Positions 53,501 through 64,000 of a stretch of 64,000 nt of DNA are shown here, in pieces. A program made the translations under genes and the position numbers. The notes under the pieces are model-generated. The model saw only the letters and a list, made by a program, of their open reading frames with translations. It did not search any database and had not been told where the DNA came from. The DNA comes from Metamycoplasma salivarium (GTDB taxonomy: Bacteria; Bacillota_I; Bacilli_A; Mycoplasmatales; Metamycoplasmataceae), in contig NZ_LR214938.2 of the NCBI RefSeq assembly GCF_900660445.2, positions 558,001 to 622,000 on the forward strand, in the 5' to 3' direction. Positions within the stretch are counted from its first letter, which is position 1. The number at the start of each line of letters is the position of its first letter.

Positions 53501-56482
53501 ATGAAATTAATTAATGGACATCTAAATACAATTTATTCATTTATGAATAGTGCAATTCAACCTCAAGATTTTTTAGATAGAATTAGAGAAAATAATTGTG
53601 AATATTTTTCAATCACTGAAAGAAACAATTTCTTTAGCTTAGGTTATTTTTTGCAAAATACACAAAATAGTAATTTAAAGCCAATTTTTGGTTTAGATCT
53701 TGATTTAATTTTAGAAGAAAATAAATATCGTTATATTTTATATCCTCAAAATAAAGAAGGACTTATTGAACTTTATAAAATTTCTCATAAGATTTTAAGC
53801 AACCAAGATATTTATTTAAAAGATGTTATTTTGATTAAAAATATTTTCATTGTTGAACATCCATTATTTGGCAAATATGCTCTTACGAAAGATAATTCGC
53901 AAACATCTTTATTTTCGAATTATTATTTTTCGTTTCAATATGACAAATTAGCTGAAAATGAAGATTTTATTGCAAAGAATTTAAATAAATGCTTAATAAT
54001 AAATCACAATGTAATTTTAGATATCACAGAAAATTGAATTATTAACATTTTAAATCACATTGAAAATAGAAATGAAAAGATGTTTTTTGAAGAATTGCAG
54101 TTTGACTATGAACCTAAAAATCAATTAGAAACCTTTTTAATTAATCAAACTAATGATTTTTTAAAAAAATGTTACATTGAATTTGATAAGAAACAATATG
54201 TTATACCTAGTTTCAAAAATGATGAAAATCTATCATCAATTGATTATTTAAAAAAATTACTTGCTAAAAATATTAAGCAAAAATTTTCTAAAGAAACTTT
54301 TACTAATGTTTATTCTAAGAGAGTTTCGTTTGAATTCGATATTATTAAAAAATTGAAATTTGAAGACTATTTTTTAATTATTCAAGATTGAGTTAATTGA
54401 GCTAAATCTAATAATATCGCAATAGGTCCTGGAAGAGGATCTGCGGCAGGATCATTAATTTGCTATTTGCTAAACATTACTGAAGTTGACCCAATCAAAA
54501 ATGGACTTATTTTTGAAAGATTCCTAAACCCTGACCGTGTTTCAATGCCTGACATTGATATTGATGTTCAAGATAATAGAAGGGATGAAATTATTGAATA
54601 TTTAATCAATAAATATGGTTTTGAATATGTTGCAAGTATAGTAACTTTCTCATCGCTTGGTAAGAAATCTGCGATTAGAGATGTTTTAAGAGCTTATGAA
54701 ATTTCACCAATTGATATAAATATTATTTCTAAATCAATTTCCAATAAACCAATTTCTTTAAAAGAAGAATATAAAACAAACAAATATTTCACTAATGCAT
54801 TGCAAAATGCTAGCAAAAATGATGAAGCTTTTGCTTCTTCTTTAGTTGATGAGACTTCTAAGTTAGAAGGCTTTTATCGTCAAACCGGAACGCATGCTGC
54901 TGGAATTGTAATAGGACATAAAAAACTTACCGAATTAATTCCAACCTATGTGGTTGATAATAATATGTTGCAAACTCAAATTAGTATGGAATATTTGGAA
55001 AATTTTGGTTTAATAAAAATGGACATTTTAGGTCTTAAAACTTTAACTACAATTAAAGACTTAGTTGACTACATTAATGCAAATAAAAAATCAAATTTTA
55101 ACTTAAATCAAATTAATTACAATGATAAATTAACTTTTGAATTACTATCAACTGGAAACACAATCGGTATCTTCCAACTTGAAGGATATGGAATGATTAA
55201 CGCAATTAGAAAAATTGGGATTTCAAATTTTGAAGATATTGTTGCAATAATTTCATTATTTAGACCAGGCCCTATGGAAAATATTGATGAATATGCAAAA
55301 AGAAAACAAGGTAAAAGCCAAATTCCAAAAGTTAATGATAAATATGATGCAATTTTAGCAAACACTTATGGTGTTATAGTTTATCAAGAACAAATTATGC
55401 AAATAGTTCAAACTGTTGCAAATATGTCATTTTCACAAGCTGATTTAGTACGTCGTGCTATTTCTAAAAAAGATTTAACTCAAATGCATAAAATTAAACA
55501 AGAATTTATTGATAAAGCAGTCGCAAATCATTACTCTTTAAAAGAAGCTACTTTAATTTACGATAATATTGAAAAATTTGCTGATTATGGATTTAACAAA
55601 TCACATGCTGTTGCTTATGCAACAATTGCTTATCAAATGGCTTATTTAAAAGCACATTTTCCATTAGAATTTTATGCCTCAATAATTTCAAGTGCACATG
55701 GAACACATGAAACAATTGCTAAATATGTTGCAGAAGCTCAAACTATGGGTATTCATATTTTATCTCCTGATATTAATTTATCTGACAGTAATGCAGTTAT
55801 TCATAATGGGAAAATTATTTTACCATTTACTATGATTAAAGGAATAGGGCCTGAGACCGTGAAACAAATTGTTAATAATCGTAAAGAATATGGACCTTAT
55901 AAAGATTTTGAACACTTTATGATAGCTTCTTCTTTAATTAAACAATTTGGCAAATCAACAATTGAACTTTTAATTAAAGCATCAGTATTTAGAAATTTTG
56001 ATTTAAATCAAAAATCACTATTAAATGCAATTGATGATAATAGTAATTTAACAACAATTATTAATGTTATGAAAGATACAGATGAACACAAAAAACTGCT
56101 TAAAAACTACAAACCAAAATGTGAAATTGAAAAACTTTCTGATGATTATACATTTGACGCTAACAACGAAAATGAACTTTTAGGAGATGTTTATAATTTT
56201 TCTTTAACAAAAAAATATGAAATTGAAGGTCAAAGATTAATTGATTTACATCTTTTTGTTGAGTATGTAATTTATGTTTATTGCAGCGGTGTTATGAAAA
56301 AACAAACAAGTCAAGGTCGAACTTATTATTTAATTAATTTGCAAGATTCAACACAAAAGATCTCATTTGCAATATATGATAATAAGTTAGACTATTTGCA
56401 ACTTAACAAAAAAATAGTTAAAGTAAAACTAATTAAAAAAGAATTTAATAGATATATTTTGAAAGATTGGAAGTTTATCTAA
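53501..56482 (+). CDS. dnaE: DNA polymerase III alpha subunit, DnaE type
   Basis: 993 residues, replicative polymerase without proofreading domain. The PHP domain starts INGHLNTIYSFMNSA, where two metal ligands of the usual HLHTxYSxxD pattern are changed, so it is probably inactive. The polymerase core is complete: GPGRGSAAGSL, PDIDIDVQDNRRDE with catalytic acids, GTHAAGIVIG, RPGPMENIDEYAKRK, and FNKSHAVAYATIAYQMAYLKAHFP. A helix-hairpin-helix (IKGIGPETVKQIV) and a short OB-type C-terminus follow. Shorter than E. coli DnaE. Its stop overlaps the start of the exonuclease gene. Confidence 0.95.
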
Positions 56483-57378
56483 TGAGCAAAGATTATGAAA
56501 ATAGAATTTTAATAATAGATGGGACTTATTTAGCTTATAAATCATATTTTGCAACTTTATATAGCGGAAATGGGCTAATGCATACAACATCGGGAGTTGT
56601 GACAAACGAAATTGTTGGTTTTTTTAATATTTTAATTGGCTTAATTAATTTTTATTCACCAAGTCATATTTTTGTTGCATTTGATGGTCCTGTTAAAACA
56701 TTTCGCCATGAAAGTTTTGATGAGTATAAAGCAAATAGAAAAAAAGCTCCACGAGAATTTTATATGCAACTTGATGTAATAAAAAACTTATTAACTGCAT
56801 TAAATATTAAAAATGAGATAGTTAATGGGTTTGAAGCCGATGATATTATTGCAAAGGTAACTAATATGTTTCAATCACAAAAAAAGATTCTAATTTATTC
56901 AGCTGATCAAGATTTAAACCAATTAATTGATCAAAATGTTGCAATTATTAAGAAAGTCAAGAAAGACAATTTAATTTTAGATTTGAATAACTTTCAATAT
57001 TGATACGATTTTAAACCCAGTCAAGTCGTAGATTATAAAGCTATTGTTGGAGATAGTAGTGATAATTTCAAAGGAATTCCAGGAATAGGACCTAAAACTG
57101 CCTGTGATTTGTTAGCGAAATATGGAACATTAGAAACTTTGTATCAAAATCTTGATGAAATTCCTACTAAATATAAAACTAAGTTTATTGAGTATAAACA
57201 AACTGCTGAAAAGTATAAGTTTTTAGCAACCTTATGCACTGATTTTGACTTACAAACACAGAAATTAGATGATATAAATATTACTAATTTAGATTTAACA
57301 AAACAAGCTGTTGAAATTCTAGATAAATATGAATTAAAAACAACTAAAAATAAGCTTCAAAATTTAATGGTTAACTAA
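56482..57378 (+). CDS. 5'-3' exonuclease (PolA N-terminal type, stand-alone)
   Basis: 298 residues, flap nuclease family for Okazaki primer removal. Metal-binding motifs: LIIDGTYLAYKSYFA, VAFDGPVKTFRHESFDEYKANRK, GFEADDIIAKV, SADQDLNQL, VGDSSDNFKGIPGIGPKTA with the helix-hairpin-helix. There is no polymerase domain, as usual in mycoplasmas. Start 56482 overlaps the dnaE stop. Confidence 0.93.
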
Positions 57379-57673
57379 CTTTACTACAAATATTTTTATT
57401 TCTATAATTTTTGCTTAAATTTTTGTTGAAAAAAATATGCAAAAAAGTCTTAAAAATTGCATATTTTGAATTAATTTTATTGACATTTTGAGACTGTTAA
57501 TAACTTTGAAAAATAAAAAAATATGTCTATATATAAGGTATATTTTTAAGCTTTTATATGTTAATAACATATCATATAACTTTCATAAATTGAAAAACTA
57601 ATAAGATTGAAAAATATTTGCTCATTTTCTTCATTAAAATAGTAGTAGACAAATCAAAAATTAGGAGAAAATT
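57379..57673. other. Intergenic region before the dnaB/dnaI-like operon
   Basis: No gene seen. It has the palindrome ATATGTTA-A-TAACATAT at about 57555-57571 and two sites matching TTATTAACA on the minus strand (near 57495 and 57557), which resemble mycoplasma DnaA boxes (two mismatches to TTATCCACA). TTAGGAG before the GTG start of the next gene is the ribosome site. Confidence 0.4.
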
Positions 57674-58573
57674 GTGAGCAATATTTTTTATTTACAAAAT
57701 TCTGAAAAAATTAATGAATATGACCTTGAAATAATTCGGTTATTTTATGCTCCAATTGTTGGCCAAAATGCGATTTGTTTTTATCAACTTTTAGTAGATA
57801 CAGTAAAAAATACTAAATTTATTAATGAAAAGCATGATTTTTCTAAATTATCTAAGATTTTACAATTAAATTTATCATTACTGTTAGTAGAAAGAGAAAA
57901 GCTTGAGGCAATAGGATTGATAAAAACTTACTTATCAACTGATAATATGATTATTTTAGACATTCAAAAACCATTAACTATTAATATGATTGCTAAAAAT
58001 GATCTTATGTCTTCCATATTAATAGATAAGCTAGGCATGCAACTTTTTAAAGAATTAATTGAATCAAAAGCAAATTATGTTTTTGAACCCAATAAGAATG
58101 TTGAAATTTCTAAAAAGTTTTATGAAATTTATGATTTACCTAATACTAAAGAACAAAAAATAACATTTAACTTTAAGGTAAATAATATTTATGAAGCCTC
58201 AAAATCATTAAATTCAGAAAAGTTTATTGAATATTTAACTAACAATAAACCAACTACCTCTGAATTTATGATGATTAATAATCTAAAGAAATTGAAATTT
58301 TGTGATGCAGCAATTAATTTATTTATCAATTATTCAATGAAAATTAATAATTTGATTGTTGTTAAATACATTGAAAAAATTGCTAAAGATTATGCCAAAA
58401 GGCATATTACAAATGCTAACGAGATTGATGCAGAGCTTTCATTTGCACTAAGCTCAAAAATGAATACTCAAAAACAATTTTCAAATTTTATGGTTGCAAA
58501 TAACAACCAAACTAATTTAAAATTTAATGATAAAGATGTTTTACAACTAAGTGGAGAAACTGATTGAGATTAA
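57674..58573 (+). CDS. DnaB/DnaD-like replication initiation protein
   Basis: 299 residues from a GTG start. NEYDLEIIRLFYAPIVGQNAICFYQLL is the winged-helix start of Bacillus DnaB (replication initiation and membrane attachment), and the C-terminal region with FCDAAINLFINYSMKINNLIVVKYIEKIAKDYAKR is the DDBH2 DnaD-type helical module. It loads helicase together with the DnaI-like protein encoded next. Ends in a TGA-Trp then Asp. Confidence 0.85.
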
Positions 58574-58596
58574 TAAACAATATATAAGGAACTATT

Positions 58597-59520
58597 ATGA
58601 GTGAAGATTTTAAAAAAATGGATGATGGATTTATAAAAAATGTTGGTAAAAAACCAAGATTTGATTTTGAAGAAGAAAAACAAAAAATTTTAAGTCATCC
58701 AAAAATTAAAGAAATTATTCTTAATTTGAAATTAGATTCTTCACAAATTAGTAAAGGAATGCATTTTTTGCAAAAGTATTACAACTATATTGTTGAAAAA
58801 AATGTAGAGCCCTCATGAAAATTAACTTTAAATGATGCTAATTTAATTGACATTGATCTTTCTAATGAAGAAAATTTTAAGAAACAAAAAATGTTTTCTA
58901 ATTTTTGATTAACTAATATAACTCCGCTTGATGCTGATTTAGAACAATATTTTTTTTCAAACAAACCAAAACCTAGAAAAATATTACAAGATGCGACTAT
59001 TGCAATGGCTGCATTCCCCAACGCCATAAGTGACACTATTGCTATTATTACTAACTTAAAAACTAACAAGGGTTTATTCTTAGTTGATGAAAATTTTGTA
59101 AATGCAAGAAAAATATTTAAGTATTTATTAACTCTCTTTGGCACAAAAAAGAACAAGAGTGTTGCTTTTATTGAAACTAACAATTTATATACATTTTATT
59201 ACAATAATTCAAAAGATGTTGATCTAATAAATAGCATAAATGACTATCTTATGAATGTTGATTATTTATTTTTAGATAAGTTTGGAATTGGAACAAAACC
59301 TGAATGATTCTTAAATCACATTTTAACAATTTTAATATATCGCGAAGATAAACAAAAGCCAGTTTTTATGGCAAGTCCAGTTGACATTACAAACAAAAAT
59401 GTTAGTCTTATGTTTAATATAAACACGCAAACCAAAAATGAAGGCTTAGAAAAACTTGAAAAGCTATTAAAAAATACGATTAATAGAACTATGATTAAAT
59501 TTATTGCAAAAAGTAAGTAA
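58597..59520 (+). CDS. DnaI-like primosomal protein without a P-loop
   Basis: 307 residues. N-terminal part (KQKILSHPKIKEIILNLKLDSSQISKGMHFLQKYYNYI) matches the DnaI helicase-binding region and LEQYFFSNKPKPRKILQDATIAMAAF the linker before the AAA+ domain. Where Walker A should be (GSFGVGKT in Bacillus) the sequence is GLFLVDENFVNARKIFKY; Walker B reads VDYLFLDKFGIGTKPEW, resembling the LMLDDIGAE motif. It should bind helicase but not ATP. Placed after the DnaB-like gene as in Bacillus. Length is normal. Confidence 0.75.
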
Positions 59521-59561
59521 TTTGTAGATACTTTGATGGTTTATTTTAAAATATTTAAGAA

Positions 59562-60104
59562 ATGGATGATTTAAGTTATAAAAAGACCCCAATTGAGAAA
59601 ATTGTTTTATACGCATGTATATTTTTAACTATTACTTTTTTTATGAGCATTGTTCAAATCATTTTATCCTCTACGACCGGAAGTTCACTTATTTACTTAA
59701 ATCAACCTAGAAGACCATCATATAAATATTTTGTAGGTTTTCCATTATGATTTATTCCAATAATGGCTTTTAGTTATACAATAACTTCATTAGTAAGAAT
59801 TAAAACATTATCAAAAACAATGCCTTCAATTAAGAATTTATGAATAATGTGATTAACATTCTTTCTAATAGGTTGTGGTCTTGGCCTTACAACTTTTATC
59901 TTTTATCTATGAGCATACATAGCAAAAGCTAGAGTAGTTTTGAAATCGTTTATGATTATACTTTTCATTTTTTCTATCTTTATTGATCTTGCAGCTCTTG
60001 TAGTTGCATGAATAACCTATGCTAAAGTTAAAAATAGAGAAAAAGAAGGCATTGAAGAGTCTATGACTCCCCCGAATTCATCGCTAAATATTCCAAAATA
60101 TTAG
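59562..60104 (+). CDS. Membrane protein of unknown function
   Basis: 180 residues with four hydrophobic segments (about residues 15-37, 63-83, 92-115, 125-150) and charged ends; seven or so TGA-Trp codons. Gly-rich helix FFLIGCGLGLTTFIFYLWAYI. No family recognised, no clear ribosome site. Confidence 0.6.
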
Positions 60105-60402
60105 ATTTGATGCATTCGCAAAAGATTTATTATTACCACAACTCAAAGAATCACATAACGATAATTGCAACTCAGTAATATATGTAATTATGATTTTTTC
60201 GTTTAAGTTTTAGCAAATCTTATATCAACGTGAATAATATGAAAAAAATTAAGTTGTTTAGGAACAATTAACACTAGTAACTACAACAAATTAATATATA
60301 AATTTGTATGGAATTTTCACCCATTTTTAATGACAATATAAATTCAATAATTGAGAATTTTAAATAAAAATATATTATAATAAATACGCAATCTGCCGTG
60401 TT
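60105..60402. other. Intergenic region before the tRNA pair
   Basis: No gene is visible. A good -10 element TATAAT at 60376-60381 lies 21 bases before tRNA-Cys. Confidence 0.45.
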
Positions 60403-60477
60403 GCCACCATAGCCAAACGGCCAAGGCATAGGTCTGCAACACCTTGATTACCGGTTCGAATCCGGTTGGTGGCTCCA
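60403..60477 (+). tRNA. tRNA-Cys (GCA)
   Basis: 75 bases. Acceptor stem GCCACCA/TGGTGGC, anticodon loop CTGCAAC giving GCA, T-arm CCGG-TTCGAAT-CCGG, and encoded CCA end (TCCA). Confidence 0.95.
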
Positions 60478-60480
60478 AAT

Positions 60481-60557
60481 GCGCCCGTAGCTCAATTGGA
60501 CAGAGTGCTTGGTTACGGCCCAAGAGGTTGCGGGTTCGACTCCTGCCGGGCGCGCCA
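60481..60557 (+). tRNA. tRNA-Arg (ACG)
   Basis: 77 bases. Acceptor GCGCCCG/CGGGCGC, D-loop AGCTCAATTGGACAGAGT, anticodon stem CTTGG/CCAAG with loop TTACGGC (anticodon ACG, read as ICG), T-loop TTCGACT and encoded CCA. Three bases after tRNA-Cys, so co-transcribed. Confidence 0.95.
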
Positions 60558-60582
60558 TTACATTAAATTGACCGGTTATAAG

Positions 60583-60606
60583 TGTACTTCGAGTACATTT
60601 TTTTTA
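60583..60606 (+). terminator. Terminator of the tRNA operon
   Basis: Stem TGTACT-TCG-AGTACA followed by nine or more T. Confidence 0.8.
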
Positions 60607-60621
60607 ACCCTTATAGTTTGT

Positions 60622-60627
60622 TATAAT
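60622..60627 (+). promoter_or_regulatory. -10 element of the small lipoprotein gene
   Basis: TATAAT 36 bases before the ATG; AAAAAGGAT is the ribosome site. Confidence 0.5.
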
Positions 60628-60663
60628 ATTCGTATAAAAAACAATTTAAAAAAAGGATAAAAA

Positions 60664-60996
60664 ATGAAAAAATCACTTTCAATTTCATTAGCAACATTAG
60701 CTTCAATTGCAGCAGTTGCAACACCTTTGACAACTATTTCATGTGGTGTCAAATTAAACGAAAAGCAAAAAGAAGTTAAGAAACTTGCAAATGAATTTAC
60801 AACCAAATTTGAAAAAATATATGCAGATGTTATTAAAAAAAATCCAGGTGCACAAGCTGGTTTAGATCAACTTAAAACTCAATTTAATAAAACAAATACC
60901 GATGAAGAAATCGCTAAATTAGATGAAAAACAATGTGATCTTTTAATTGCAAGTTTTAAGTCAGCAATTGATACTTTAGACAAATTATCACAATAA
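60664..60996 (+). CDS. Small lipoprotein
   Basis: 110 residues. Signal LSISLATLASIAAVATPLTTISC ends in a mycoplasma lipobox, with Cys27 to be lipidated. The mature part is a short Lys/Glu-rich helical protein, without repeats. It has its own promoter and terminator. Function unknown, surface-located. Confidence 0.75.
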   Translation: MKKSLSISLATLASIAAVATPLTTISCGVKLNEKQKEVKKLANEFTTKFEKIYADVIKKNPGAQAGLDQLKTQFNKTNTDEEIAKLDEKQCDLLIASFKSAIDTLDKLSQ

Positions 60997-61025
60997 GAAA
61001 TCGCTAATATTAAAAATTAAGCAAG

Positions 61026-61053
61026 CAGGTGTTATTAATAGCATCTGTTTTTT
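61026..61053 (+). terminator. Terminator after the small lipoprotein gene
   Basis: Stem CAGGTGTTA/TAGCATCTG with two G-T pairs, loop TTAA, followed by six T. Confidence 0.7.
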
Positions 61054-61056
61054 ATT

Positions 61057-61094
61057 TTAGCAATTAAAGTTATAAAGTGCTAAAAGAGTGCTAA
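61057..61094 (+). promoter_or_regulatory. Degenerate CIRCE element plus an extra half-site upstream of hrcA
   Basis: TTAGCAATT-N9-AAGTGCTAA at 61057-61083 has the exact 9-9-9 CIRCE layout with three left-arm mismatches and one right-arm mismatch. Three bases on, GAGTGCTAA (61086-61094) is a perfect right half-site. A -10 element TATAAA follows at 61100-61105. HrcA is expected to repress its own operon here. Confidence 0.75.
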
Positions 61095-61120
61095 AATTGT
61101 ATAAAGATTAAGGAATTTAC

Positions 61121-62149
61121 ATGAATAAAAATATTTCACTTGATGACATTAAATTAAATGACAAGCAAACTTCTATATTTAAATTAATTGTAGAAACTTA
61201 TATTGAAACTGGCGAACCTGTTGGTTCTAAAAAACTAGTTGAAAAATGTAAATTAAATACAAGTTCAGCAACTATTAGAAATATAATGGCTTTGTTAGAA
61301 ACATATAATTTATTAGAAAAGCCTCATATTTCCGGAGGTAGAGTTCCTTCAACTCTTGGCCTTCAATATTATGCAAAGTATTTAATTTATGATCCAAAAA
61401 AATATTTCAATCAAAAACTTGAAGATTTACTTGCAAAAAGGAGAATTAGAGTTGATGCAACATTAGATGAAGCAGCTTCTATTGTTAGTAAAATGGCCAA
61501 TTTTACAGTAGTTGCAACAACAAATAATGCTTCTGAATTATTAAAAAGCATTCAACTAACACCCTTAAATGATATTAGCGCAATTGTTGTGCTTGTTACA
61601 AGCACAGGTCGTGTTGAAAGCAAAATGTTTAATTATGACAATAAAGAAATTCAACTTAATGACTTAAAAATTGCAATTAGGCTATTTAAAGAAAGATTAA
61701 TTGATGTACCATTAATTGAACTTTCAGAAAAAGCAAATGCTTTAATGCCTCTTTTTGCACAACAAGTTAAAAATTATGAACTTGTGATGCAGCAATTTAT
61801 TAAAAAAGTTTTTGTGTTTGAAGAAGAAACAAAAACAAAAACTTACAACAAAGGTGCAATCATTTTGTCTGAATCTATTAGCAGAGAAGATATTGCAAAA
61901 GTTTTAGAACTAATTGAAAAACATTCTGTGTGAGAAGCTATTGATAATTCACTTGATGAAGATAACAATCTTAAACTTGACTTGTCAAGACCAAATTTAA
62001 GTATAATTAGTAAAAAAATAGGTTATTCAAATGATGAAAATATCAAAGAAATTTCCGTTGTAGGCCCCGCAAATATTAATTACGAAGAATCATTTGAGGC
62101 AATTAATATGTTAGAAAAAATGATTAAGGAGAAAAAAAATGAAAATTAA
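61121..62149 (+). CDS. hrcA: Heat-shock repressor HrcA
   Basis: 342 residues. N-terminal winged helix-turn-helix (ETYIETGEPVGSKKLVEK, SSATIRNIMALLE, HISGGRVPSTLGLQYY) and the C-terminal GAF-like part with VVGPANINYEESFEAINMLE, the family's final motif. Binds CIRCE elements such as those seen upstream of itself and of dnaK. Overlaps grpE by 11 bases; AAGGA precedes the start. Confidence 0.95.
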
Positions 62150-62954
62150 AAAATTTGATTATGTAGAGTTTTTGATTACAGAATATAAAGGAAAGCAAAT
62201 ACAAAAAACATTTCCCAAAGAAGAAATTAAACTATATTTAGGTTATGACTTATTTGATGAAAAAGTGACAAATTTTTTAATTGGTCAAGAATTTTCATCA
62301 AATAAGGTTTTAGAATACATAGATCCAGAAGATAAAAAAAATCGCATTGAAATTAAACTTCTAAAACATAGCAAAACTCCTGAAAGATTTGTTAATTTAA
62401 TCATTGAACTTAAATATCTAACTTCACAAATTCAAGATCGTGAAACTACGATTGCTAAATTAGAACAAAAACTAAATGAGGCTACTACTAAATATAATAA
62501 AATGGAGCAAGATTTTAAATCTCAAGTAGAGCTTATGCAAAATAAAGCCCAACAAACTATTAATGAACATACCAAAAAAAATGATAGTCATATGGCAACT
62601 ATTATTAATGAAGAAAGAAAGTTTGCTCTCCAAAAATTTCTTGAAAATTTAATTAACCCATTAAATGTTTTTGAAACCGCTTTACGTGCTGCAGAAAATT
62701 CTCAAATTAAGGAAGTTGCAACTTATGCAAAGGGTTTTGAAATGTTATATAATCAAATTGAAGATGTTATATTTAATGTTGGTGTTTCAAAAATAATTCC
62801 TAAAATAGGTGATCCATTTGATCCAAACATTCACCAAATTTATGAAACAATTGAATCAGATCACCCAAAAGATAGCATTATTGAAATTAAAAATATAGGT
62901 TATAAATTATATGATCGTACAATTAGACCAGCACTTGTAGTAGTTGCTAAATAA
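62139..62954 (+). CDS. grpE: Nucleotide exchange factor GrpE with an N-terminal extension
   Basis: 271 residues, longer than the usual ~190-200. The first ~100 residues (VEFLITEYKGKQIQKTFPKEE, IGQEFSSNKVLEYIDPEDKKNRIEIKLLK) form an extra domain found in some mycoplasma GrpE. The standard part has the long coiled coil, FALQKFLENLINPLNVFETAL and the C-terminal beta-wing FDPNIHQIYET. Partner of DnaK. Confidence 0.93.
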   Translation: MKIKKFDYVEFLITEYKGKQIQKTFPKEEIKLYLGYDLFDEKVTNFLIGQEFSSNKVLEYIDPEDKKNRIEIKLLKHSKTPERFVNLIIELKYLTSQIQDRETTIAKLEQKLNEATTKYNKMEQDFKSQVELMQNKAQQTINEHTKKNDSHMATIINEERKFALQKFLENLINPLNVFETALRAAENSQIKEVATYAKGFEMLYNQIEDVIFNVGVSKIIPKIGDPFDPNIHQIYETIESDHPKDSIIEIKNIGYKLYDRTIRPALVVVAK

Positions 62955-62975
62955 CTAATATTAACTTATATAAAG

Positions 62976-63002
62976 ATATGGAAGAAATTCCATATTTTTT
63001 TA
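62976..63002 (+). terminator. Terminator after grpE
   Basis: Stem ATATGGAA-GAAA-TTCCATAT with a T-run; splits hrcA-grpE from dnaK. Confidence 0.85.
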
Positions 63003-63026
63003 TCTCTTAAAAAATTTTTAAAAAAA

Positions 63027-63053
63027 TTAGCACTCTCAATGCGAAAGTGCTAA
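63027..63053 (+). promoter_or_regulatory. CIRCE element upstream of dnaK
   Basis: TTAGCACTC-N9-AAGTGCTAA: only one base differs from the CIRCE consensus (GAGTGCTAA in the right arm). HrcA operator controlling dnaK. 58 bases before the ATG. Confidence 0.93.
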
Positions 63054-63062
63054 AATATATAA

Positions 63063-64000
<938 letters not shown>

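Noticed and set aside
57379-57673. Chromosomal replication origin
   Set aside because: Two weak DnaA-like sites, no dnaA or dnaN nearby and no box cluster.

Overview
The window is from a mollicute of the Mycoplasma type. The DNA is very AT-rich, and many conserved proteins (AtpA, PheT, Cas9, DnaE, DnaK) only read through if TGA is tryptophan; most genes below therefore cross several TGA codons. Membrane-anchored lipoproteins, a stand-alone PolA-type 5'-3' exonuclease and no wall genes fit this. The species cannot be fixed from the sequence alone, but the CRISPR repeat and gene order resemble mycoplasmas of the hominis/synoviae branch.

Layout. (1) 1-9218: an operon of surface proteins in which a two-gene unit is repeated three times: a ~789-residue secreted or anchored protein (A) and a 342-residue lipoprotein (B), as A1-B1-A2-B2-A3(truncated)-B3, preceded by a broken gene. 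(2) 9248-10435: remnant of a nuclease/P-loop NTPase gene resembling antiphage defence proteins, cut off by an opposing membrane-protein gene. (3) 10727-17740: complete F1F0 ATP synthase operon. (4) 17757-25510: type II-A CRISPR-Cas locus: tracrRNA, cas9 (frameshifted at a T8 tract), a 28-spacer array read on the minus strand, then cas1, cas2 and a csn2-like gene. (5) 25581-38739: housekeeping genes (rarA, pheS, pheT, a quinone-reductase-like flavoprotein, an ABC exporter, proline iminopeptidase), a SpoIIIE-like membrane domain without motor, an RNase J paralogue with degraded metal site, 5S rRNA and whiA. (6) 38800-40708: a restriction-modification pair with a frameshifted methyltransferase and an intact HNH nuclease. 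(7) 40713-49538: a phosphohexomutase-like pseudoenzyme, an AlkD-like protein, ackA, a heterodimeric ABC exporter, a region that folds like a structured RNA, and nusG-secE-rpmG. (8) 49600-59520: ezrA-like, thiI, a decayed ABC exporter, dnaE, the PolA-type exonuclease, and dnaB/dnaI-like primosome genes. (9) 59562-64000: membrane protein, tRNA-Cys, tRNA-Arg, a small lipoprotein, and the CIRCE-controlled hrcA-grpE and dnaK.

The strongest themes are gene decay and on/off switching in defence functions (cas9, a methyltransferase and a nuclease-NTPase are all broken while their partners look intact), recombination in the surface-protein operon and in the CRISPR array, and several core proteins (DnaI-like, RNase J-like, phosphohexomutase-like, DnaE PHP domain) that keep the fold but have lost catalytic motifs. 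The most unusual items are the array lodged between cas9 and cas1 behind a palindromic bidirectional promoter, the T8 switch candidate in cas9, and a possible new structured RNA at 48161-48425.
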